A DNA stretch of 51,886 nt from positions 1 through 51,886 of the forward strand of contig JAFWXO010000026.1 of NCBI GenBank assembly GCA_017545865.1, in the 5' to 3' direction. Source of the stretch: Clostridia bacterium. Its GTDB lineage: Bacteria; Bacillota; Clostridia; Christensenellales; Borkfalkiaceae. Below, one piece after another: positions 1 to 7,525 of this stretch. Both the position numbers and the translations under genes were made by a program. The notes under the pieces are model-generated. The model was not told the DNA's origin. It searched no databases and saw only the letters and a list, made by a program, of their open reading frames with translations. The stretch's first letter is position 1. Each line of letters starts with the position of its first letter.

Positions 1-443
1 ATGGGAAGCATTATTAAAGTTCCGATTAGTTCTATAACAAATATTCCTTTTATTATAAAGCCAACTAAACGAACTATGCCGCCTACGCTTGGAGCAGATA
101 TTGCTTCTTTCATCGTGCCACGACCAAAAAGACCAATTTTTTTACCCGAAAGTAGCGCAAACGATATCGCTACCGTTACAATACCCATACCACCGATTTG
201 GATTAAAATCAATATTATTATTTGCCCAAAAATCGTCCAATGCGTTGCCGTATCAAAAACAACGAGCCCCGTCACACATACAGCTGACGTTGACGTAAAC
301 AAAGAATCAATAAAGGAAGTCCATCCGCTCGATTTACTTGATATAGGAAGGCAAAGCAAAAATGCTCCAATAAAAATTACTGCTGCAAAACCGAGTAAAA
401 TTATTTGAAAGGAAGATAATTTGAATTTTGTTTTAACTTCCAT
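1..443 (-). CDS. ktrB: TrkH/KtrB-family potassium uptake channel subunit, N-terminal part (runs off the window)
   Basis: Reading minus from the ATG at 443 gives an open frame of 147 codons that leaves the window without a stop. The start is MEVKTKFKLSS, then a hydrophobic helix and the segment TSTSAVCVTGLVVFDTA, which is the first pore loop of the TrkH/KtrB family with the selectivity-filter glycine in CVTGL. A second helix ends in GGMGIVTVA, typical of the family, followed by an interhelical stretch and the start of M3. It would form the membrane pore of a K+ (or Na+-coupled K+) uptake system, normally gated by a cytoplasmic KtrA/TrkA RCK protein, which is not seen here. The ATG follows AGAGGTGCGTTT, a good ribosome binding site. 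No strong promoter hexamers were found in the leader. Family assignment is firm; KtrB versus TrkH is not resolved. Confidence 0.88.
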   Translation of the reverse strand, partial: MEVKTKFKLSSFQIILLGFAAVIFIGAFLLCLPISSKSSGWTSFIDSLFTSTSAVCVTGLVVFDTATHWTIFGQIIILILIQIGGMGIVTVAISFALLSGKKIGLFGRGTMKEAISAPSVGGIVRLVGFIIKGIFVIELIGTLIMLP

Positions 444-576
444 AAACGCACCTCTATAATATCTTTCTTCGCTAATTATTGTACTATAATTTTTATAAAG
501 AATACGTTATGATTTTTCTCGTCGACATTAAGATTGTATAAAGAAAACTCTCGCCATTTAATAACGAGAGTTAAAC

Positions 577-611
577 AAAAAAATCAGACCCCGTAATGGA
601 ATCTGATTTTT
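577..611 (-). terminator. Intrinsic terminator after recA
   Basis: A 10-bp stem (579-588 with 602-611, core ATCAGA/TCTGAT) is followed on the minus strand by a T-rich run, so it ends the ftsK-to-recA transcript. A second, weaker hairpin with 8-bp arms lies at 546-553/565-572. The stem is A/T-flanked on both sides and could also work in the plus direction. Confidence 0.75.
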
Positions 612-691
612 CTCCGCTTGAAAGTGCAATTTCCTATAAATTTTTAATGTTTCAAAAAATCCCTAAGAGAAGAGCAATTTGTTGCTTAATT

Positions 692-1693
692 TTATTTGTT
701 TTCGTATTGTTCTTTGTGGGCTTGGCGAATTTTTTGTTCAACTTCAAGCATAATATCGGGGTTTTGAGTTAAATAATCTTTAGCTTTTTCCCTACCTTGA
801 GCGAACTTATCTCCGTTATAACTAAACCATGCGCCAGACTTTTCAAACACGCCGTATTGAACGCCAAGGTCAACTAAACAGCCTTCTTGAGAAACGCCGT
901 GACCGTAAATAACGTCAAACTCAGCGGTCTTGAACGGAGGAGCAAGTTTGTTTTTAACGATTTTAGCCTTAGTTCTATTACCAAACAAACCGTCGCCATC
1001 CTTAAGCGCATCTGCCTTTCTAATATCAATGCGAACGGAAGCGTAGAATTTAAGCGCTTTACCACCCGGGGTTGTTTCGGGGTTACCAAACATTACGCCA
1101 ACTTTTTCACGGAGTTGGTTGATGAAAATAACGCAAGTTTTGCTCTTGCTCGTAATACCAGTAAGTTTTCTAAGCGCTTGCGACATAAGCCTTGCTTGAA
1201 GACCAACGTGGCTATCGCCCATTTCCCCTTCAATTTCCGCCTTAGGCGTTAATGCGGCAACAGAGTCGATAACGATAACGTCAACAGCGCCACTTTTAAC
1301 CAAACTTTCAGTAATATCAAGCGCTTGTTCACCCGTATCCGGTTGAGAAACGTATAAATCTTCAAGGTTAACGCCAAGTTTTTGAGCGTAAGACGGATCT
1401 AACGCGTGTTCCGCATCGATAAACGCCGCAATACCGCCCTTCTTTTGAGTTTCCGCAATAACGTGGAGCGCAACGGTAGTTTTACCAGAAGATTCAGGAC
1501 CGTAAATTTCAACGATTCTTCCACGGGGAACACCGCCAACGCCAAGCGCTAAGTCAAGCGCCATACAACCCGTGGGGATAACTTCAATATTGATATCCGC
1601 CGAGCCTGCGCCAAGTTTCATAATAGCGCCTTTGCCATATTGTTTTTCGATTTGACCGAGCACTTGCTCTAATGCTTTTTGTTTTTCGTTCAT
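692..1693 (-). CDS. recA: RecA recombinase
   Basis: RecA forms ATP-dependent filaments on single-stranded DNA, catalyses strand exchange in homologous recombination and triggers LexA autocleavage. The Walker A motif GPESSGKT is at residues 65-72, followed by the conserved IDAEHALDP, the Walker B region [10 protein letters not shown], loop L1 around [18 protein letters not shown] and loop L2 around [15 protein letters not shown]. The product is 333 residues, near normal, ending in a short C-terminal tail less acidic than that of E. coli RecA. A GTG codon 12 bases upstream is in frame, but it lies inside the ribosome binding site AAAGGTGG, so the ATG at 1693 is taken as the start. It is the last gene of the ftsK-rimO-pgsA-cinA-recA operon, 29 bases after cinA. 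Confidence 0.97.
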   Translation of the reverse strand: MNEKQKALEQVLGQIEKQYGKGAIMKLGAGSADINIEVIPTGCMALDLALGVGGVPRGRIVEIYGPESSGKTTVALHVIAETQKKGGIAAFIDAEHALDPSYAQKLGVNLEDLYVSQPDTGEQALDITESLVKSGAVDVIVIDSVAALTPKAEIEGEMGDSHVGLQARLMSQALRKLTGITSKSKTCVIFINQLREKVGVMFGNPETTPGGKALKFYASVRIDIRKADALKDGDGLFGNRTKAKIVKNKLAPPFKTAEFDVIYGHGVSQEGCLVDLGVQYGVFEKSGAWFSYNGDKFAQGREKAKDYLTQNPDIMLEVEQKIRQAHKEQYENK

Positions 1694-1722
1694 AATTTTA
1701 TCCACCTTTAATTTTTCTTATA

Positions 1723-2418
1723 TTAAACGTCAAAATCACCGCTTCTAAGCGCTGTAACCGCGTGAAATAACGCAGTGGTTACGCCTAAATTAGTTATATC
1801 TTCTCTCGTGCCTTTAAACTTATGTTTAAAAACGGTGATTTTACTCTTACTGCCTATACCTATATAACAAAGCCCTACCGGAAAATCAGAATCATCTGAC
1901 GTTGGGCCTGCAATACCCGTTGTTGAAATTGCAAAGTCACAACCTTTTTCTAACAAGCCTTTGCACATTTCAGATGCTACTTGACTGCTAACGGGCTTAA
2001 ACGTATCGAGAATTTGATAACTAACGCCCAGCCTATCGTGTTTAGCATCGGGCGAATATGCAACAACACCTTCGTAAAAGACCTTGCTTGCGCCCGAAAC
2101 CGACGTTATTGCGCTTGATAACCTTCCACCCGTAAAACTCTCTGCAACGGAAATCTTTGCTTTTCTAAGCGTTAAAATTTTAAGAAGTTGCTCTTTTAAA
2201 GAAATATCCGCTTCCGCGTAAATATACTTGGAAAATTTTGATAAAAATTCCTTTAAAAACCCGTCTACCATAGTAGCCATCAAAGCGGAATAATCAATCT
2301 TCAACAAAACGTCACTCCCGCTTGTTGATAGCGAAAATTCAACGGCTTTTTCTTTTAAAAAAGAAGAAAGTTCATCCGTTTGAACGCCGTAAAGTTTAAA
2401 AATTTGCGATGGTTTCAT
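1723..2418 (-). CDS. cinA: CinA C-terminal domain protein (nicotinamide-nucleotide amidase type), lacking the N-terminal domain
   Basis: The C-terminal 160 residues are the CinA/PncC amidase domain, with KISVAESFTGGRLSSAITSV, a YEGVVAYSPDAKHDRLGV segment and AISTTGIAGPTSD. This domain deamidates nicotinamide mononucleotide in NAD recycling. The first 70 residues resemble the linker region of full CinA. The family in this recA-linked position is usually about 410 residues with an N-terminal molybdopterin-binding-like (COG1058) domain; here only 231 residues remain and no trace of the missing part lies upstream, because pgsA ends exactly there. The ATG at 2418 overlaps the pgsA stop (TGATG), implying translational coupling; a TTG one codon earlier is less likely. 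The amidase function is inferred from the family. Confidence 0.9.
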   Translation of the reverse strand: MKPSQIFKLYGVQTDELSSFLKEKAVEFSLSTSGSDVLLKIDYSALMATMVDGFLKEFLSKFSKYIYAEADISLKEQLLKILTLRKAKISVAESFTGGRLSSAITSVSGASKVFYEGVVAYSPDAKHDRLGVSYQILDTFKPVSSQVASEMCKGLLEKGCDFAISTTGIAGPTSDDSDFPVGLCYIGIGSKSKITVFKHKFKGTREDITNLGVTTALFHAVTALRSGDFDV

Positions 2419-2984
2419 CAAAACACGTCCCTATTCTTTACGAGATAATAAACGCCCGAATATACCGTTAACGCAACCGAAATTAAAAATAACACTATGC
2501 CTGGAATATAAAGCACGTTAAAGTGAACGGCAACGAGTAAGAAAAGCATAGCAAAATCGGTAGCAAAAGTTTTAATCTTGCCAACGTTTTCCGCAGCGAG
2601 AACTTTGCCCTTGCCCGCCGCAATCATGCGAAGGAAACAAACAACGAGTTCTCTTGCAACGATAATAGTTACACCTATTCCCCCTGCAAGAGCGCCGAAA
2701 GTAAAGCCGAAAGTACCTGCAAACACTAAGGGATTAGTGAGCATTACCGTTAAAACGGCAAGAACTAAAACCTTATCTGCAATCGCATCTAAGAACTTGC
2801 CTAGATCAGTTACGAGATTATATTTTCTTGCAATATAGCCGTCTAAGAAATCTGTGAAAGATGCAATAGCGAAAACGCCGGCGCAAATAATATAGTTATA
2901 CGGTATAAACGTCATATAAAAGAGCGCAACCGCAATAGGAACCATAACAATTCTCGTAAGTGAAAGTTTATTTGGTAAATTCAT
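2418..2984 (-). CDS. pgsA: CDP-diacylglycerol-glycerol-3-phosphate 3-phosphatidyltransferase
   Basis: This integral membrane enzyme makes phosphatidylglycerol phosphate, the committed step to phosphatidylglycerol and cardiolipin. The complete CDP-alcohol phosphatidyltransferase signature is present: D45, D48-G49, A52-R53, G62, D66 and D70. About five or six hydrophobic helices surround it, and 188 residues is the usual length. The start is the ATG at 2984, nine bases after GGAG; this puts the first 17 bases inside the end of rimO. An upstream in-frame ATG at 2999 has no ribosome binding site of its own and itself overlaps the GGAG. The gene is followed by cinA with a one-base overlap. Confidence 0.95.
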   Translation of the reverse strand: MNLPNKLSLTRIVMVPIAVALFYMTFIPYNYIICAGVFAIASFTDFLDGYIARKYNLVTDLGKFLDAIADKVLVLAVLTVMLTNPLVFAGTFGFTFGALAGGIGVTIIVARELVVCFLRMIAAGKGKVLAAENVGKIKTFATDFAMLFLLVAVHFNVLYIPGIVLFLISVALTVYSGVYYLVKNRDVF

Positions 2985-4302
2985 TTGATACTTCTCCATA
3001 TAAATCGTATTCTTCTCCGCGAGTAATTTTTACCGCGTACTTTTCCCCTTGGGAAATAATGCCGTCACTTGTAAAGTAAACCCTACCGTCAACGTCGGGC
3101 GCGAACCCGTAAAACCGCCCGTAGAAAGATTGCTTTTCGTAATCAACCCCGTCGCAAACAACTTCAAGCGTTTGCCCTACGAAACTGCTAAGTAACTTTT
3201 TGGAAATAGACTTTTGAACGGCGTAAAGTTTCTTAACCCTTTTTTGCTTAACCTTTTCATCTATTTGATTTGGAAGTTTATAAGCAGGCGTAAACTCTTC
3301 CCTTGAATAAGCAAAGAAACCTGCGTTTAAAAACTTTGCTTGCTTTATAAACTTGATAAGACCTTTAAAATCTTTTTTCGTTTCCCCCGGGAAACCAGCG
3401 ATAAACGTTGAGCGAATAGCAATACCCGAAATTTCGCTCTTTAACTTTTCAACGAGCGCAAGATATTCTTCTCTCGTACCACGCCTATTCATGCGTTTTA
3501 AAACGGAGTTTTCAGAGTGTTGAAGGGGAATATCTATATACTTTAACACTTTATCGTTAGTTTTTATCTCGTTGATAAGTTCATCGGTCAAAACGTCAGG
3601 ATAACAATAAAGTAAGCGAAGTTTTTTAACGTTATCAAGTTTTGAAAGTTCTTGAATAAGCGAAACGATTTTCTTTTCGCCGTATAAATCTTCGCCGTAA
3701 CGAGTAACGTCTTGCGCAACTAAGATAAGTTCTTCAATATCGCCAAGTTCTTTGGCTTCTAAAACTAATTCTTCAATCGGGGTTGAAATATATTTACCCC
3801 TAATCTTAGGAATTAAACAGTAAGTACACTTATTGTTGCACCCGTCTGCTATTTTAAGGTATGAATAGTGACAAGGTGTTGTCATAATTCTATCTTTTAT
3901 TGCAACTTTTTTATTTTTTCCTACGAAATTTACCCTAAAACCTTTGTAAGTTTCTAAAATAGCGTCAACTAAAAGGTCGTAATCGTTTACGCCTAAAAAA
4001 GCGTCAACTTCAATAAGTTCGTCAAAAACGTCATCTATAAACTTTTCGGGAAGGCAACCCGTAACGATAATTTTTTCAAGATTGCCGTTATCTCTTAAAG
4101 CGTTAACGGAAAAAATCGTTTCGATGGCTTCCGCCCTTGCGCTTTCTAAAAAGGCGCAAGTATTGATTATAACTACGTTTGCCTTTTCAACTTCGTTAAC
4201 GATAGTGGCGTTTTTATCTATGAGAGCAAGCGCCCTTTCGGAGTCTACTCTATTTTTATCGCAACCGAGTGATATAAGCCCGATTTTTTTATCTTTAAGC
4301 AT
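2968..4302 (-). CDS. rimO: Ribosomal protein S12 methylthiotransferase RimO
   Basis: RimO is a radical-SAM enzyme that adds a methylthio group to the conserved aspartate of ribosomal protein S12. The N-terminal MTTase domain has its three cluster cysteines at C14 (SLGCDKNRVDSE), C49 (NTCAF) and C83 (TGCLPE). The radical-SAM CX3CX2C motif is C155, C159 and C162 (CNNKCTYC). The last 70 or so residues form a TRAM RNA-binding domain. The SLGCxKNxVDSE signature separates RimO from the tRNA enzyme MiaB. At 444 residues the length is normal. Its ATG overlaps the ftsK stop (TAATG), and its end overlaps the start of pgsA by 17 bases. Confidence 0.96.
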   Translation of the reverse strand: MLKDKKIGLISLGCDKNRVDSERALALIDKNATIVNEVEKANVVIINTCAFLESARAEAIETIFSVNALRDNGNLEKIIVTGCLPEKFIDDVFDELIEVDAFLGVNDYDLLVDAILETYKGFRVNFVGKNKKVAIKDRIMTTPCHYSYLKIADGCNNKCTYCLIPKIRGKYISTPIEELVLEAKELGDIEELILVAQDVTRYGEDLYGEKKIVSLIQELSKLDNVKKLRLLYCYPDVLTDELINEIKTNDKVLKYIDIPLQHSENSVLKRMNRRGTREEYLALVEKLKSEISGIAIRSTFIAGFPGETKKDFKGLIKFIKQAKFLNAGFFAYSREEFTPAYKLPNQIDEKVKQKRVKKLYAVQKSISKKLLSSFVGQTLEVVCDGVDYEKQSFYGRFYGFAPDVDGRVYFTSDGIISQGEKYAVKITRGEEYDLYGEVSNEFTK

Positions 4303-7055
4303 TATTCCGCACCGAATTTTTCTTCAAAATCTTCTTTGGTCATAATCATTTGGCGTTTACCACCCACCGCGTTAGGCGTGATATAGCCGTTATCGGTAAG
4401 CCAGTCTATAATCTTACCTGCTTTTGGGAAACCAACGGCAAGTTTTCTTTGTAAAAAGGACATTGAAAGTCCGCCAAAACTATACCCAACGCGCATCGCT
4501 TTGATATAGATGGGATCAATTCCACCGTCTTCCCCACCGCCAACCGTTGAAGAAACTCCACCTTCAGAAGATGCCCCGTCTTCACTAGCAGTAGAAGAAG
4601 ATACCCTTGATTTGATTTTGGACCAGTTGTTAAGATCGAAATACTTGTCGTTATTTTCGCTAACGTAGTCAATAACGGCGTACATTTCCTCATCTGAAAC
4701 GTAAGCGCCCATAACACGCTCAACGGCAAGCATACCGCCCGTTTTATACAAACAGTCGCCCCTGCCGAGCAATTTTTCAGCGCCCGGCTCGCCAAGAGAT
4801 ACTTGCGAGTCTATCGCAGATGACGCTCTAAACACTATTCTTGCGGGCAAGTTAGATTTGATAGGACCTTCAACAACGTCAACTGACGGTCTTTGCGCGG
4901 CAAGAACTAAGTGAATACCCGCCGCTCTTGCCTTTTGAGCAAGAAGGCATACCTTTGTGGCAACGCCCTTTTTATCTTGCAACATAATATCGGCAAACTC
5001 GTCCATTATAATAACGATTCTTGGCATAATGCGTTCGCCGTTCGCCTTGGCGCGCGTGTTGAAGTCTTTAATGTTTTTAGCCCTTGCAGCAGCAAGTTGG
5101 CGATACCTTGATTCCATTTCTTCAACAGCCCAAGTAAGCATTGAATTAGTCATAGGAACGTCTTCAATAATTTCGCCGAACATCATGTGCGGAATTTCTT
5201 TGAACGGTTCTAAATCAACGCGCTTGGGGTCAACGATAACGAACCTAAGTTCATCAGGACCGTATTTAGTTATTAAACTCAAAATGAGCGTGTTTAAACA
5301 TACGCTCTTACCCGAACCCGTAGTACCCGTTACTAAAACGTGTGGCATATCCGCTAAATCTAATGAAACGGGAGTACCGATAACGTCTTTACCCAAAGCA
5401 AAGGTAAGCGAGAAAGGTTTAGAGTTGATAAATTGATCGGATACGATAATATCTTTGATATTAACGGTATCGGCTTCTTTGTTTGGAACTTCAATACCAA
5501 CGAAAGAAGTATTAGGAACGGGCGCTATCATACGGATTGCGCTCTTTGCGGCAATTCTAAGGTTTAAGTCGCCTTGAAGTTTGGTAACCTTGCTCATTGG
5601 AACGTTTGGCGGAATTGCAATATCAAACCTTGTTACCGCAGGGCCTTTGAACACCCTTGGAATTTCAGTATCAACGCCGAACGTTTTAAGCGTGGTTAAT
5701 ATTTTAGCCTTAACTTCCGCCTTGAAAACTTCCGTTTCGTAGTTATTTGAAGAATTATCCGCCGTTTTAAACAAGGATACGGGCGGTTTTTTATACTTGT
5801 AGTTAATCGGCATATTTTCAATAAGCCGTTTTGCATATTCGAGATTTTCTTCGGGCTGAGTTTCTTCCTTAATAGGCTCTTTTACTTCATTTTCAACCTT
5901 AGGCTCGGTCAAGGTTTTTAAAAACTCGGTTGTTGAATTAACGATAGGCTCGTCAATCTCTTGAGTTTCAGTAACAACGGGCTCAATTTTAACTTCTTCT
6001 TCCTTAGGGGAAACGTTAAAGGAAAAACTATCGTCAAGCGTATAATCTTTAACCACTTCTTCTTTTTTAATAGGGGAAGAAACGCCATCGTCAAAAATCT
6101 TCTTGCGCGCGTCTTCTTGGCTAACGCTATCAACCCTTAAACCGCTTGAAGAAAACCCGTCGCTAAACGTTTGAGAATAAGTGTTTTGCGAAGGAGCGCC
6201 GTATAAAATCTTCATATTTTCTTCGTGCTTTTCTCTATCGTTATATACGGGCGGTTCGGGGTACGGCGTTTGATAATTGTTAGGTTGAGCGCCGTAAAGT
6301 TCGTTCCTTTCGTAACTTTGGTATCCGCCTGTTTGATAGCCGTTTTGCATAAAGGGCGGGCGATCTAACGGTTGTTGAGTGGGATAACCACCGCCAAAAG
6401 CGTTATAGCCGTTATTATAGCCAAACGGGGTTTGCGGTTGAGAAAAGTTTTGCGGTGGTTGAGTAGGAATCGTAGGCTCAACGCTTTGCTCTTTACTTTC
6501 TTGATTATCTTCTCCCCTTTCCGATTTTTTAACGCGGAATTTTACCGATAAGAACAAATAACCGAGTATCAAAAGCAAGAAGGAAAGCCACGCGCCGAGA
6601 TAAGTTATATACCTAACGGGGAAATAAGTTACGAGCGAGAACAACGCTCCGCCCGCTACGGGGCTACCAAGCCTTGCCGACTCAAAGCAGAAAGATAAAT
6701 AAGAAGAATAATCGCTTGCCTTATTTTGCCCAGTCCAAACGGTTAAAAGGCAAATAAATAAGAACAAGAAAATAAACAAACTTTTAAACTTCTTTATAGG
6801 TTTATTTGTTTTTGGCTTTTTGCCAACGAGCATTGTAAATCCGATAAAAACGAGCACGAGCAAAAGCGGGTACGACAAATACCCGAAAAGACCCAAGATA
6901 AACACCTGAACTTCTTTGCCGATTTCAAACAAAACGTTTTCGCCAAAGAGAAGGCAAACCGCAAGTAAAAAGGCGGAAACTATTAAAGTTACACCCCAAA
7001 ATTCAACGGTGAAAAATTTATCTTTATTCGGTTTTCCTTTAACTCCGTTACTCAA
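4302..7055 (-). CDS. ftsK: DNA translocase FtsK/SpoIIIE
   Basis: This septum-anchored ATPase pumps chromosomal DNA during division, or into the forespore if the organism sporulates. The N-terminus (to about residue 172) has four membrane helices. A linker at about 180-410 is rich in Gln, Asn, Pro and Tyr and then in Glu. The motor follows, with Walker A GTTGSGKS at 577-584 and Walker B ending in MDEFAD near 685. The gamma winged-helix domain that reads polar DNA motifs is at about 845-915. The 917-residue length fits FtsK/SpoIIIE; the two cannot be told apart from sequence alone. Translation starts at TTG (7055), seven bases after GGAG; no in-frame ATG is better placed. It is first in the operon, behind the promoter at 7097-7125. 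Confidence 0.96.
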   Translation of the reverse strand: MSNGVKGKPNKDKFFTVEFWGVTLIVSAFLLAVCLLFGENVLFEIGKEVQVFILGLFGYLSYPLLLVLVFIGFTMLVGKKPKTNKPIKKFKSLFIFLFLFICLLTVWTGQNKASDYSSYLSFCFESARLGSPVAGGALFSLVTYFPVRYITYLGAWLSFLLLILGYLFLSVKFRVKKSERGEDNQESKEQSVEPTIPTQPPQNFSQPQTPFGYNNGYNAFGGGYPTQQPLDRPPFMQNGYQTGGYQSYERNELYGAQPNNYQTPYPEPPVYNDREKHEENMKILYGAPSQNTYSQTFSDGFSSSGLRVDSVSQEDARKKIFDDGVSSPIKKEEVVKDYTLDDSFSFNVSPKEEEVKIEPVVTETQEIDEPIVNSTTEFLKTLTEPKVENEVKEPIKEETQPEENLEYAKRLIENMPINYKYKKPPVSLFKTADNSSNNYETEVFKAEVKAKILTTLKTFGVDTEIPRVFKGPAVTRFDIAIPPNVPMSKVTKLQGDLNLRIAAKSAIRMIAPVPNTSFVGIEVPNKEADTVNIKDIIVSDQFINSKPFSLTFALGKDVIGTPVSLDLADMPHVLVTGTTGSGKSVCLNTLILSLITKYGPDELRFVIVDPKRVDLEPFKEIPHMMFGEIIEDVPMTNSMLTWAVEEMESRYRQLAAARAKNIKDFNTRAKANGERIMPRIVIIMDEFADIMLQDKKGVATKVCLLAQKARAAGIHLVLAAQRPSVDVVEGPIKSNLPARIVFRASSAIDSQVSLGEPGAEKLLGRGDCLYKTGGMLAVERVMGAYVSDEEMYAVIDYVSENNDKYFDLNNWSKIKSRVSSSTASEDGASSEGGVSSTVGGGEDGGIDPIYIKAMRVGYSFGGLSMSFLQRKLAVGFPKAGKIIDWLTDNGYITPNAVGGKRQMIMTKEDFEEKFGAE

Positions 7056-7096
7056 AATAATGCTCCATAGTAAATTATCGCTATTTTATCATAAAA

Positions 7097-7125
7097 AGTA
7101 TACCACACCTTATCGGTTTTGGCAA
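7097..7125 (-). promoter_or_regulatory. Sigma-A type promoter of the ftsK-rimO-pgsA-cinA-recA operon
   Basis: On the minus strand TTGCCA (7125-7120) is separated by exactly 17 bases from TATACT (7102-7097). The predicted transcript starts near 7090, giving a leader of about 35 bases to the TTG start of ftsK. No LexA-like operator was recognised beside it, so SOS control of recA would have to act elsewhere. Confidence 0.8.
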
Positions 7126-7146
7126 CGGTTAATTAAAAATTAACCG
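7126..7146. repeat. Inverted repeat directly upstream of the ftsK promoter
   Basis: Perfect 9-bp arms (CGGTTAATT and AATTAACCG) are separated by three A residues. It touches the -35 hexamer of the ftsK promoter. On the plus strand it is followed by a T-run, so it could be a terminator against antisense reading, or a protein binding site. The sequence does not decide between the two. Confidence 0.5.
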
Positions 7147-7157
7147 CTTTTTTCTAA

Positions 7158-7190
7158 ATAAAAAATTGCCACGCTTGGTAGCGTGGCAAT
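7158..7190 (-). terminator. Intrinsic terminator after the acyl carrier protein gene
   Basis: An 11-bp perfect stem (7165-7175 with 7180-7190, core TTGCCACGCT/AGCGTGGCAA) with a 4-base loop is followed on the minus strand by TTTTTATTT. It separates acpP from the ftsK operon. Confidence 0.9.
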
Positions 7191-7203
7191 AATTTAATTA
7201 AAA

Positions 7204-7431
7204 TTACTTATTGTCGATAATGTCAACAATGTCTTTAACGGTTTTGATTGATTCAGTTTGTTCGTCAGTAATAGTAACGCCGAAGCCTTCTTCCATAGAT
7301 AAAAGCATTTCAACAAGATCTAACGAGTCAGCGCCTAAATCTTTAATAATTTCGCTTTCTAAGCAAACCTTATCTTCAGAAATACCAAGTTTTTCAACTA
7401 ACATAGCTTTAACTTTTTCAAAAGTAGACAT
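7204..7431 (-). CDS. acpP: Acyl carrier protein
   Basis: This carries growing acyl chains in fatty acid synthesis as thioesters on a 4'-phosphopantetheine arm. The 75-residue product has the canonical DLGADSLDLVEM helix-II motif, with the attachment serine at position 36, and the expected acidic four-helix composition. The ATG at 7431 follows AAGGAGAAAATTT; longer upstream in-frame readings lack a ribosome binding site and cross the promoter. It has its own consensus promoter and terminator and is not next to fab genes, so it appears to be a single-gene unit. Confidence 0.97.
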   Translation of the reverse strand: MSTFEKVKAMLVEKLGISEDKVCLESEIIKDLGADSLDLVEMLLSMEEGFGVTITDEQTESIKTVKDIVDIIDNK

Positions 7432-7467
7432 AAATTTTCTCCTTATGATTTTAAATTTATCTTTAAT

Positions 7468-7496
7468 ATTATAACAGTTTATTGATTTGTTGTCAA
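7468..7496 (-). promoter_or_regulatory. Consensus promoter of acpP
   Basis: TTGACA (7496-7491), a 17-base spacer and TATAAT (7473-7468): both hexamers match the sigma-70/sigma-A consensus perfectly. High constitutive expression of acyl carrier protein is the natural inference. Confidence 0.92.
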
Positions 7497-7525
7497 TTAT
7501 TTTCTCAATCTTTAACAACTGCCTA

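Noticed and set aside
1-408. Plus-strand open frame of 135 codons at the left edge
   Set aside because: It is the antisense shadow of the KtrB/TrkH gene: the minus-strand translation gives the family's pore-loop sequence, whereas this frame has no recognisable features and no ribosome binding site.
1694-1705. GTG start giving a four-residue longer RecA
   Set aside because: The GTG is part of the AAAGGTGG ribosome binding site of the ATG at 1693.
5830-6500. Low-complexity region in ftsK as a possible recent insertion
   Set aside because: FtsK/SpoIIIE proteins normally have a long variable linker between the membrane and motor domains, and the frame is uninterrupted.
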